From: a virus | IMG/VR virus record: IMGVR_UViG_3300047321_000797 | Location: 1-33,790 of that record | Strand: one strand, 5' to 3' | Length of the DNA: 33,790 bases | Shown here: positions 1 to 5,742 of the stretch, piece by piece | How positions within the stretch are numbered: the stretch's first letter is position 1 | How the letters are laid out: every line of letters starts with the position of its first letter | Translations under genes and position numbers: made by a program | The notes under the pieces: model-generated | Seen by the model: only the letters and a program-made list of their open reading frames with translations | Told to the model about the DNA's origin: nothing | Database searches by the model: none

Positions 1-1159
1 CGTCGTCCTTTTTGGTGGAAGACCACATAGTCTCGGCTTTGCCGCCTGCGCTTAGGTCCGCGGCCGGCATCCAGCGTCCATATACTCGCGCAATCATGGT
101 CCAATCGCTATGCCCCATCTGCTGGGCGACCCACATCGGATGTTCCCCAGCCGACAGCATCATCGATGCGTATGTATGACGGGTTTGATAAGGTCGTCGA
201 TATCGCACACCTGCTTTTTTAACAGCATGAGCCCACATCGTTTTCCTGATCGGCCCATCCCCGGTCCAGCGCTCGAGTGTGCGGGGATTCTGAAATACCT
301 CTTCACCGGCCAGAAATGTGTGCTCTTTCTGCGCTTTCAATGCCGCCATTGCTGGGCCGAGCAGCTTGACAGCGCGCCTGCCTGCAGCTGTCTTTGGGAT
401 CTCCGCTGCCCCCTTTGAGGCCTGGGTCATTGCCCTGGTAATCATCACCTCGCCGCGTATAAAGTCCACGTCTCCCCAGTCCAATGCTACGAGCTCACTT
501 GTCCGCAGTCCTGTCCACAAAGCGAACCGCACCAGGTTGGCTGCTTGCCCAGTCAGCGCGGCAATGATCGCGCGCTGCTCTTCCGGACTGAACGGATCGA
601 CTTCATCTTCCTCAAGGGGAGCTGCCTTCCGCTTGTACGTCCAGCCAGCCATTGGGTTGTTCTCGAGCAGCTCTTCGTCGACCGCCTCTGTCATGGCTGA
701 ACGTAGGCAGCTCTGGATGTTGCTGAGCGTCTTGTTGCCGATCTCCAGCGTATCGAGCCAGTCCTTGATCATCTTCCGTTTCAGATCGACCATCATGTGC
801 GTACCGAGGGCTGGCACGAGTCGATGTTCGACGAGCTTGCGATAGCCCTCATAGGTGCTGCTGGAGAGGTGCTTCTTCTTCGAGGCGAGCCACCTGGTCA
901 GGAAGCCGGCGACGGTTTCATGTGAAGCTTCCGGCGCAAACTTCGCGGCCCGGGCCGAGCCCGGGAAGGTGACCGAGTAATCGAACGCTCCGATGGAAAT
1001 CGCGTGCTCAATCGCCGCCTTGTGCTGCTCGGCCTTCTTCAGATTAGTGGCGGTGGGCTTGAGCGTGATGCGCTCGCGGCACCGGACGCCCCGATACATG
1101 AACGTGATTTCGATGCTCGAATCGGAGATCGCCCGAACTCCCCGCCCGTCTCTACCCAT
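1..1159 (-). CDS. int: phage tyrosine recombinase integrase (3' end cut by window)
   Basis: Site-specific recombinase that integrates and, with the excisionase, excises the phage genome. The frame is open from an ATG at 1159 to the left window edge (386 codons seen). Residues about 75-165 look like the SAM-like core-binding domain and about 185-370 the catalytic domain. Catalytic residues are visible: Arg219 in TGLRTSEL, a box II of the form Tyr324-x-x-Arg327-His328, His350 in QMGHSDW and the nucleophile Tyr360 in RVYGRW. Box II begins with Tyr instead of the usual His, as I recall for several proteobacterial phage integrases. Only the short tail after Tyr360 is missing. The start is chosen because the N-terminus MGRDGRGVRA resembles relatives that I recognise. 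It overlaps the excisionase-like gene by 121 nt. Confidence 0.96.
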   Translation of the reverse strand, partial: MGRDGRGVRAISDSSIEITFMYRGVRCRERITLKPTATNLKKAEQHKAAIEHAISIGAFDYSVTFPGSARAAKFAPEASHETVAGFLTRWLASKKKHLSSSTYEGYRKLVEHRLVPALGTHMMVDLKRKMIKDWLDTLEIGNKTLSNIQSCLRSAMTEAVDEELLENNPMAGWTYKRKAAPLEEDEVDPFSPEEQRAIIAALTGQAANLVRFALWTGLRTSELVALDWGDVDFIRGEVMITRAMTQASKGAAEIPKTAAGRRAVKLLGPAMAALKAQKEHTFLAGEEVFQNPRTLERWTGDGPIRKTMWAHAVKKAGVRYRRPYQTRHTYASMMLSAGEHPMWVAQQMGHSDWTMIARVYGRWMPAADLSAGGKAETMWSSTKKDD

Positions 1160-1314
1160 GATTCATATCCCTGTGTGTCAATCAGCGTCCGGCCGTCCGG
1201 AGCCCTGAACCAGATTTCGCCAAGCCGCCAAATTCCATCACGGATCTTCGAGCGGATAGCGTCCTCGCTGTAGCCAGACTCGCTGGCGAATTTCCTGATG
1301 GTCATGTAGCGCAT
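1039..1314 (-). CDS. xis: excisionase-like DNA-binding protein
   Basis: This 91-residue protein resembles the excisionase-like family. The N-terminal 50 residues (MTIRKFASESGYSEDAIRSK, then a conserved stretch through DGRTLIDTQGYESWV) match the winged-helix pattern in which a GYSxxAIRxKI recognition helix is followed by an APDGRxLI wing. It would bend DNA and direct the integrase towards excision. The start at 1314 is preceded by AGGAG with about 9 nt spacing. The last 40 residues lie inside the integrase reading frame, are Ser/Arg/Pro-rich and probably carry little function; they are read because the two genes overlap by 121 nt. The Shine-Dalgarno sequence overlaps a perfect 14-bp palindrome at 1326-1339, so its expression may be controlled there. 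Confidence 0.82.
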   Translation of the reverse strand: MRYMTIRKFASESGYSEDAIRSKIRDGIWRLGEIWFRAPDGRTLIDTQGYESWVETGGEFGRSPIRASKSRSCIGASGAASASRSSPPPLI

Positions 1315-1325
1315 TCGGTCGTACT

Positions 1326-1380
1326 CCTGACGCGTCAGGTTTTTGTTTGCAGCGAAACTGATGCGTCAGACAGACGCATC
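1326..1380. promoter_or_regulatory. paired palindromes upstream of the excisionase gene
   Basis: A perfect 14-bp palindrome CCTGACGCGTCAGG occupies 1326-1339, and an 8-bp inverted repeat GATGCGTC/GACGCATC with a 5-nt loop occupies 1360-1380. Both contain a GCGTCAG core. The first overlaps the excisionase ribosome binding site; the second overlaps the stop codon of the upstream small gene. They could be operator sites, excisionase/integrase arm sites or an RNA hairpin masking the ribosome binding site. The sequence alone does not decide between these. Confidence 0.5.
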
Positions 1381-1566
1381 GCTCTCATTCGTCTCAGCAA
1401 CTGCCCGCAGCTTCAACGCGATGCCGCAGGAGTTCGCCAACGCGGTAAGTTGGCCAACGGTGGTCTCGGGTTCCTTCAGCGCCTGGCCGAAACGGATAAG
1501 CCGATCGCCCAGGATTTGGAGCTCGGTTCGGACTTGAAGCTGCGAACCTTGAGTGAGGTGGCTCAT
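1366..1566 (-). CDS. small hypothetical protein
   Basis: A 66-residue protein that I do not recognise. It is mostly helical in appearance (LQVRTELQILGDRLIRFGQ, then a short loop and TVGQLTALANSCGIALKLRA). The second half, from QLTALANSCGIAL on, vaguely resembles a helix-turn-helix helix pair, but too little is present for a family call. AGGAGG lies about 10 nt upstream of the ATG, and the start overlaps the stop of the preceding secreted-protein gene as ATGA, which argues for a real, translationally coupled gene. It belongs to the leftward lysogenic transcript between csrA and xis. Confidence 0.65.
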   Translation of the reverse strand: MSHLTQGSQLQVRTELQILGDRLIRFGQALKEPETTVGQLTALANSCGIALKLRAVAETNESDASV

Positions 1567-1820
1567 AGTTGATACGCCTCCTGAGTGCTACGCGTGGCAG
1601 AGGTGCTCGCCGGGGCTGGTGATTCCTTAATGTGATCCTGCGTCACATTTGGCTGGCGCTTGAGCTGGCTATCGGGCAGACAACTGATGCCGGTGCCAGG
1701 AATGATCCAGCATGTCGCACCGCGATGATCGTCGTGCTGTACGTCGATCAGGGTCTGCGATTGCTCGGCGTTGGCGAGGCTGGCCAAGGTAGCCAGCAAG
1801 GCAAGGATCAGGATTCGCAT
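1563..1820 (-). CDS. small secreted hypothetical protein
   Basis: An 85-residue protein starting with a convincing Sec signal peptide: a hydrophobic stretch [14 protein letters not shown] followed by an ANA-EQ cleavage site near residue 19. There is no lipobox Cys at the cleavage site, so the mature 66-residue protein would be periplasmic. Two Cys in the mature part ([13 protein letters not shown]) could form a disulfide. GGAGG precedes the ATG by 7 nt; the start overlaps the end of the csrA-like gene by 13 nt, and its stop overlaps the next gene as ATGA. No family is recognised. Its place in the leftward transcript suggests expression from the prophage, possibly as a host-modifying moron; that is inference. 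Confidence 0.7.
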   Translation of the reverse strand: MRILILALLATLASLANAEQSQTLIDVQHDDHRGATCWIIPGTGISCLPDSQLKRQPNVTQDHIKESPAPASTSATRSTQEAYQL

Positions 1821-2182
1821 GGTTCAACCTCCATCAGATTGCCCGTCGTCATCCCGTGCACACGCGCCTGAGTGCCCAGGGCGAGTTGGCCATAGGGCAG
1901 CTGATTAACAAGCGCACCTGCGGCTTGGGCGTTGGGCAGCTTGAAGACGACAGTCAGGTACACCGGTTCTGCCGCGGCCTCTTTGATACGCTGGTCAATA
2001 TGTTGGCCGGTGGCCGAACGCTCGGACTGAATGCGCTGAAAGATCTCCTCGCGATGGACTTCGACGCTGGCCGGCGCTTTGATTCCGATACGAGCTTGCT
2101 GGCCTTGAATGCTGAGAATGGTTACAGCGACTTCGCTGTCGATGCGGAGGGCTTCGCCTACGCGGCGGCTGAGGATGAGCAT
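1808..2182 (-). CDS. csrA: CsrA/RsmA-family RNA-binding regulator with C-terminal extension
   Basis: Residues 1-55 are a complete CsrA domain ([34 protein letters not shown]). CsrA dimers bind GGA motifs in mRNA leaders and block or stabilise translation. Residues important for RNA contact in E. coli CsrA are retained: Leu4, Arg6, Val42, His43 and Arg44. Ordinary CsrA is about 61 residues; here a further ~65 residues follow, containing a strand-rich stretch ([20 protein letters not shown]) that I do not recognise. AAGGAG lies upstream of the ATG at 2182. A hairpin with GGA in its loop sits just before it (2201-2219). The gene heads an overlapping cluster with a secreted protein and a small unknown, transcribed leftward, as expected for genes active in the lysogen. 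Confidence 0.92.
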   Translation of the reverse strand: MLILSRRVGEALRIDSEVAVTILSIQGQQARIGIKAPASVEVHREEIFQRIQSERSATGQHIDQRIKEAAAEPVYLTVVFKLPNAQAAGALVNQLPYGQLALGTQARVHGMTTGNLMEVEPCES

Positions 2183-2200
2183 TTAAATCTCCTTATTTCA

Positions 2201-2219
2201 GGCCGAACGAATCCCGGCC
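2201..2219 (-). promoter_or_regulatory. leader hairpin with GGA loop before csrA-like gene
   Basis: On the minus strand a 5-bp stem GGCCG/CGGCC encloses a 9-nt loop beginning GGA. It lies about 7 nt before the AAGGAG ribosome binding site (2188-2193), which itself contains a second GGA. Paired GGA sites, one in a hairpin loop and one at the Shine-Dalgarno, are the known arrangement for CsrA translational repression, so autoregulation is a reasonable inference. Confidence 0.45.
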
Positions 2220-2322
2220 GCGTTGTTGGCTTTCGCAAAAAACAGTTGGGTTAACGGGTCAGATCAGCCTGAGCACCGGACTGCGTCCTCTCACTCGAAG
2301 GCGCACGCCGCTGCTAAAGCGA

Positions 2323-2634
2323 TCATGCGATGAAGACGCCGTCGTGAGAGTCGTCACGCTGATCATCAGGCGTAGGATTGCTCACCCCTGCGAAAGAGAT
2401 CAGCCCCATTGCGAATGCGCGCGCCACTAGTTGAGTGCGCTTCACGACGCCAAGTTTTGTGGTCAGCGCGAGCAGTCGTTTGCTCACACTGTCAGGCGCC
2501 AACCCGAGGTCCTTTGCGATCTGCTTTGTGGTCTGGCCAGCTGCAACAGCCATAAGGCATTCCAGTTCGCGAGGAGCTGCGCCTAGGCCGAGTACGCCGA
2601 TGAAGCCGTGAGAGGTGATAGTTCGGTTGGTCAT
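2323..2634 (-). CDS. LuxR/GerE-type helix-turn-helix regulator
   Basis: A 103-residue protein whose residues about 19-78 form a LuxR C-terminal helix-turn-helix: PRELECLMAVAAGQTTKQIA, then KDLGLAPDSVSKRLLALTTK, ending in RTQLVARAFAMGLI. No receiver or ligand-binding domain is present, so it is a stand-alone DNA-binding unit. I chose the ATG at 2634 because GGAG lies 9 nt upstream; an upstream ATG at 2718 would place the promoter and operator palindromes inside the coding region. It is transcribed leftward from its own promoter, just past the repressor terminator. Its promoter carries the same GGTA half-sites as the cI switch region, so control by the phage repressor or by itself is likely. 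Target genes are unknown. Confidence 0.82.
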   Translation of the reverse strand: MTNRTITSHGFIGVLGLGAAPRELECLMAVAAGQTTKQIAKDLGLAPDSVSKRLLALTTKLGVVKRTQLVARAFAMGLISFAGVSNPTPDDQRDDSHDGVFIA

Positions 2635-2668
2635 TTTGAGAAGCTCCATGCGGGACGCGATGGAGTGA

Positions 2669-2716
2669 AGAGTACCAATTGGTAAATTATTGTCAATGAC
2701 AAGGTAAAAATTTACC
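2669..2716 (-). promoter_or_regulatory. promoter and two palindromic operators for the LuxR-type gene
   Basis: On the minus strand TTGACA (2691-2696) is a perfect -35; a weak -10 TACTCT follows after 16 nt. The perfect palindrome TACCAATTGGTA (2673-2684) covers the spacer and the edge of the -10, and the inverted repeat GGTAAA-AA-TTTACC (2703-2716) lies just upstream. A repressor bound to either would affect this promoter. The motif ATTGGTAAATTAT here closely matches ATTGGGTAAATTTAT at 3617-3631 before the ydaS-like gene. Confidence 0.6.
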
Positions 2717-2742
2717 AAAAAAAACCCGCCTCAGCGGGTTTT
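2717..2742 (-). terminator. rho-independent terminator after cI
   Basis: A 9-bp stem AAAACCCGC/GCGGGTTTT with a 4-nt loop (2721-2742) runs into eight A on the plus strand (2717-2724), that is a U run for leftward transcripts. It ends the repressor transcript, separating it from the LuxR-type gene. Confidence 0.88.
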
Positions 2743-2753
2743 CAAGATGTCCA

Positions 2754-3533
2754 TTACGTCCTTGTACCGCTCCATATGTAGGCAACGCGTGCTACCACAG
2801 CGATTCGATCCATCATGTCGTGAGGAATGCTGACTTCCTTGAACTGCGGATTATCCGACAGCATGCGAACTCCATCCATGTCTACCTGAATCCGTTTAAT
2901 TGTAAGGACGCTGCCAAGTCGGACCACATACACTGCATCATAAAGGGCCTCTGTGACACCTACATCTACTACGAGCAAGTCCCCATGCTTGATCGTTGGG
3001 GTCATGCTTTCCCCTAGGCCTGTCGCAACGCGCAGGTTTGAAATGTCTGTCATAGACATCGATCTTCGAAGCCATCCCAGGTCAAAAACGACAGCCTTTA
3101 CGGGTGTTTCGCCATCGAAATTCTGCGAGTGTCGTCCCCAGCTTTCAGGGATATCAAGCGTAGGAATGGTGACTTTTTGGAATGGGTACTCGTGATCATC
3201 AGTGGAGTCCCATTTTCTGACATCTATAGCCTCAATGGCTTCATCAGCAATGGTTTCCGATTTGCTTGCGGAAGCAAGGGCTAAACCTAAACCTTTAGGG
3301 TCATCCAGCCAGCCTTTAGGCAAATGGCACTTTTCTTCAATCTGCCGCGCGAGTGATTCCCCGATATTTCTGGAGTGTGCCGGGTTGTCCGAAAAGATCC
3401 TGGCTACGTAGGACGGAGAACGCTCTATGGCATCCGCGAATGCAGATTGTTTCCCGCCAAAACGGGTCGTCACAAGCTCCCGCAATCGGAGCCTGCGCAC
3501 ATTTTTTAGTTGATTCGTGTCATGTATGTCCAT
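2754..3533 (-). CDS. CI-like repressor, helix-turn-helix plus S24 peptidase domain
   Basis: Prophage maintenance repressor of 259 residues. The N-terminal part (about 15-75) has a lambda-repressor-like helix-turn-helix (KQSAFADAIERSPSYVARIF). Residues about 120-255 are a LexA/CI-type S24 domain with the catalytic dyad Ser176 (GLGESMTPTI) and Lys213 (VLTIKRIQ); their spacing of 37 equals that of LexA. The linker and the start of the peptidase domain (about 85-150) contain no Ala-Gly or Cys-Gly pair, the usual self-cleavage site, so RecA-stimulated autocleavage is uncertain. The gene is divergent from the ydaS-like gene across a 98-nt operator region. Only a weak AAGG lies upstream of its ATG. 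A strong terminator follows. Confidence 0.93.
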   Translation of the reverse strand: MDIHDTNQLKNVRRLRLRELVTTRFGGKQSAFADAIERSPSYVARIFSDNPAHSRNIGESLARQIEEKCHLPKGWLDDPKGLGLALASASKSETIADEAIEAIDVRKWDSTDDHEYPFQKVTIPTLDIPESWGRHSQNFDGETPVKAVVFDLGWLRRSMSMTDISNLRVATGLGESMTPTIKHGDLLVVDVGVTEALYDAVYVVRLGSVLTIKRIQVDMDGVRMLSDNPQFKEVSIPHDMMDRIAVVARVAYIWSGTRT

Positions 3534-3631
3534 GCCTGACTGTACCTTTTATTTCCCTTATGGAAAATTACCTTGAAATGGTACACGGATCAGGTAGCCT
3601 GCATCTTAAATGCACCATTGGGTAAATTTAT
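3534..3631. promoter_or_regulatory. divergent cI/early promoter-operator region
   Basis: This 98-nt gap carries several GGTA half-sites: TGTACC (3541-3546) and GGTACA (3580-3585) as an inverted pair, AAAATTACC (3564-3572), and ATTGGGTAAATTTAT (3617-3631), which abuts the start codon of the rightward gene. A candidate rightward -35 TTGAAA (3573-3578) is followed by TAGCCT at 16 nt; another -10-like TTAAAT lies at 3606-3611. I could not identify the leftward promoter with confidence. Arrangement and repeats fit a lambda-type switch. Confidence 0.65.
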
Positions 3632-3967
3632 ATGGACCTGTCCGAATACCTTGCGCAGCTTCCCCGGGGCGGCAAGAAAGTGCTTGCACTCAGGCTGGGC
3701 GTGACTGCTTCGTATCTGTCCAGACTCGTTTCAGGTGACAGAGCAATTACCGCCGAAAGGGCTCTCCAGATTGAAAGCGCTACGGATGGGATCGTTAGTC
3801 GCTACGCGCTTCGTCCGGATCTTCAGTGGAGCTCGTCCTGGAATGTCGATCAACTTCCCAAGGCTAAGGCGTTGCCAACCTTGAACGCAAATCTACGCCC
3901 AAACCAAGCCGCTCATCAGTCCACCGAAAGTGCTGGCATTTTGTCCAGTACCGGAGGTGGGCGGTGA
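3632..3967 (+). CDS. YdaS/Cro-like helix-turn-helix regulator
   Basis: First gene of the rightward early transcript, 111 residues. Residues 1-65 match the YdaS/Cro-like family: MDLSEYLAQLPRGGKKVLAL, a helix-turn-helix at LGVTASYLSRLVSGDRAI, and ITAERALQIESATDGIVSRY. The remaining 45 residues are low in complexity (Ser/Pro/Gln) and look disordered. By position it would act as Cro, repressing cI and tuning the early promoter. The ATG is supported by the family N-terminus, yet no clear Shine-Dalgarno precedes it; the operator-like ATTGGGTAAATTTAT directly abuts the start. A very short or leaderless transcript is possible. The stop overlaps the GTG of the next gene. Confidence 0.85.
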   Translation: MDLSEYLAQLPRGGKKVLALRLGVTASYLSRLVSGDRAITAERALQIESATDGIVSRYALRPDLQWSSSWNVDQLPKAKALPTLNANLRPNQAAHQSTESAGILSSTGGGR

Positions 3968-4500
3968 ATAACGTCATTCATCTTGACTTCGAAGGCCGGC
4001 CAGTCGAGTTCAGCGCCGATGGGTGGCTGAATGCGACCAAGATTGCCAAGACATTTGGCCTTGATCCGTATGAATGGCAGCGTCTTCCCGACACCAAACG
4101 CTACCTGGATGGCCTTAAACGTAGATACGGGGAAATCCCGTATGTACGCAAAAGCCGCGCTCGCTCTGACCGCGGCGGCGGTACTTGGATCAGTCCGAAG
4201 CTGGCAGTCAAGTTTGCACGCTGGCTCTCAGTTGATTTCGAAATCTGGTGTGACGAGCAGATCGACCGATTGCTCCATGGTGTGCCCTCGGCGCTCGATT
4301 ATTTCCATCGCGCTTGCCGTAAGTACGACGACCGTAAGTCGCTGGCCAGCTTGCACGGTCGCGGCCTTAATGAATGGCGCCGCGATGAACCAGCTCTCGG
4401 CTTTGAAGTTGAGCGCGGTCGCGGGCTTCTGCAAATGACGCTCGGACTGAACAATCCAAACTTTCCACGCTTGCAGGTCTCTCGCCATGAAGCCCTTTAA
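3964..4500 (+). CDS. KilA-N domain protein
   Basis: A 178-residue KilA-N protein, a family of phage DNA-binding and antirepressor-like proteins. Residues about 8-105 carry the domain: FSADGWLNATKIAKTFGLDP, a variable middle with YLDGLKRRYGEIPYV, then GGGTWISPKLAVKFARWLSV and DFEIWCDEQI. The C-terminal 70 residues are unassigned. It starts with GTG at 3964, overlapping the preceding stop as GTGA, with GGAGG (3954-3958) well placed. As the second early gene it may interfere with host or prophage repressors, which is an inference from its family and position. Confidence 0.9.
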   Translation: MNNVIHLDFEGRPVEFSADGWLNATKIAKTFGLDPYEWQRLPDTKRYLDGLKRRYGEIPYVRKSRARSDRGGGTWISPKLAVKFARWLSVDFEIWCDEQIDRLLHGVPSALDYFHRACRKYDDRKSLASLHGRGLNEWRRDEPALGFEVERGRGLLQMTLGLNNPNFPRLQVSRHEAL

Positions 4501-4543
4501 CCCATCCCAGTTTTTGTTGACCGGCTAAATCGCAGGCAACAAA

Positions 4544-4565
4544 AAGGCCCGCATTCGCGAGCCTT
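4544..4565. terminator. hairpin in the early operon, possible terminator
   Basis: AAGGCCCGC (4544-4552) and GCGAGCCTT (4557-4565) form a 9-position stem with one mismatch and an ATTC loop. It is followed by TTCTT on the plus strand and preceded by AAAAA, so the better U run is on the minus strand. For rightward transcripts it would be a partial terminator after the KilA-N gene. The 121 nt from 4501 to the short ORF at 4623 hold nothing else that I can see. Confidence 0.45.
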
Positions 4566-4622
4566 CTTAACCAGTCCACGCCAATGGACTTTCTTTGAAT
4601 CTTCGTCGAGGGAGACGAATTC

Positions 4623-4685
4623 ATGCACCCAAAAAATACCACCGGTTATGGCCGGATGCAACAACTTAAGGAGTCGGCCGAATGA
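4623..4685 (+). CDS. 20-codon ORF coupled to the metallopeptidase gene
   Basis: A very short ORF encodes 20 residues beginning MHPKNTTGYGRMQQ. AGGGAG (4609-4614) lies 8 nt before its ATG, and its TGA overlaps the ATG of the next gene (ATGA at 4682-4685). Good ribosome binding site plus start-stop overlap suggests it is translated and couples translation of the downstream gene. It may be a leader peptide or simply a small phage protein; no family is recognised. Confidence 0.5.
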   Translation: MHPKNTTGYGRMQQLKESAE

Positions 4686-5404
4686 AGACCGACACCACTT
4701 TGCGGCTTGGCCGCGTCCAGTACCGCCAACTTGCCGAGCTCGCTAAACAGTCGGGTTGCTGTTTGGGGCTGAGCACCGTCGATCAACTGGGCGGCAACTG
4801 GGGAATGTTCAACCCTTTCGGTCTGGCCGTTCATGAGAACGCCGCCGTGGACAGCAAGTATCTCAAAGAAGAGATTGTCATCCAGCTCGCTACTAGCGTG
4901 AACGTCGGCCAAATGCGCAGGGTCCAGCGGCCTGAGATCGATTGGTCGCAGCTCAACGATGACGAGATCTACCCGTTCATCGTGCAGCATGAGATCGGCC
5001 ACAAGCTGGACAACCATTTCGTCTTTGACCTGTGGGGCATCAAGGACAAGGAGTTGCACGATAAATGTCATCGCGCGATCGCGTTCGTGAACGAGATCCT
5101 GGCAGATCGTTTCGCCTGGAATCAGGTTCGACCAGGTGAGCCGGTCCCGCTGTGTGAGAACGGCAAGCGGATGCAGGAAGAGGCTGCCGCAGCAATGGCG
5201 CTGCTGGACCTGCATATCCCCCGCACACGCCGCGCGCCCCGGGCTTTGCCTGCCGGGCAGTACAGCTTCGTACCTCAGTCGATGCTTATGACTGACAGCC
5301 TTACGGCGTACGTCGGTCCTCAGGTGGCACCGCAGCTCATTGAGCGCGCCCGTACACGTCGCCGCGTTCACCGCCGCGATACTCGGTCGAGGGCATTCGT
5401 ATGA
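4682..5404 (+). CDS. HExxH zinc metallopeptidase, ImmA/IrrE-like pattern
   Basis: A 240-residue protein with a clear zincin signature: His103-Glu104-x-x-His107 in FIVQHEIGHKLDNH, and about 30 residues later NEILADRFAW with Glu138. The ExxAxxFA pattern after HExxH is that of the ImmA/IrrE branch, whose members cut phage or SOS-like repressors; the rest of the sequence does not let me confirm the branch. The C-terminal 50 residues are Arg-rich (RARTRRRVHRRDTRSR) and may bind nucleic acid. It sits in the early operon behind the KilA-N gene, is coupled to a 20-codon ORF, and overlaps the next gene as ATGA. A role in cleaving the CI-like repressor or a host regulator is inference. Confidence 0.75.
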   Translation: MKTDTTLRLGRVQYRQLAELAKQSGCCLGLSTVDQLGGNWGMFNPFGLAVHENAAVDSKYLKEEIVIQLATSVNVGQMRRVQRPEIDWSQLNDDEIYPFIVQHEIGHKLDNHFVFDLWGIKDKELHDKCHRAIAFVNEILADRFAWNQVRPGEPVPLCENGKRMQEEAAAAMALLDLHIPRTRRAPRALPAGQYSFVPQSMLMTDSLTAYVGPQVAPQLIERARTRRRVHRRDTRSRAFV

Positions 5405-5742
5405 ATCTGACTTCGATCTCTGCTCGCAAAAACAGCGCGCCACAAAATGCCGTGATCCTGAATCGTGGCGCCCACGAATTTATTGAGGGTGAGTTGCTCA
5501 GCACGGTGGTGATGAGCACTCAGGATATGGCACGCATGAACGAGGCCCGCTCTGTTTTCAACGAGCTGCGCTCAATCCTGCTGTCCCAGGTCGTTCCCGC
5601 CCTCGGCGGCTGGGGCAACCCGATGGCAACGGAACTTGAAAGCCGTCTTGAGGCGATCACCTTCGCAACCGGCAACTTTCTCTGGAAAGCCCGCCACGCT
5701 GGGGCAGCTCACGATGCGATCAATGTCGGAGGTGGTCAATGA
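5401..5742 (+). CDS. hypothetical early protein
   Basis: A 113-residue protein that I do not recognise. The middle (MARMNEARSVFNELRSILLS, then a Pro/Gly break and MATELESRLEAITFATGNF) reads as two amphipathic helices. No Cys pairs, membrane segments or catalytic motifs are visible. Start and stop overlap the neighbouring genes as ATGA on both sides, so it is translated as part of the coupled early operon. Small unknown genes at this place in related phages vary a lot and may include host-defence inhibitors, but nothing here supports a specific function. Confidence 0.75.
   Translation: MNLTSISARKNSAPQNAVILNRGAHEFIEGELLSTVVMSTQDMARMNEARSVFNELRSILLSQVVPALGGWGNPMATELESRLEAITFATGNFLWKARHAGAAHDAINVGGGQ

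Noticed and set aside
318-845. Plus-strand frame of 175 codons
   Set aside because: It is antisense to the integrase catalytic domain.
1856-2254. Plus-strand frame of 132 codons
   Set aside because: It lies opposite the csrA-like gene, whose domain is unmistakable.
2323-2718. Longer start (2718) for the LuxR-type gene
   Set aside because: It would place the -35, both palindromes and part of the cI terminator region in coding sequence; the ATG at 2634 has a proper GGAG.
4646-5443. 265-codon minus-strand frame
   Set aside because: It is antisense to the metallopeptidase, which has a clear HExxH motif and coupled neighbours.
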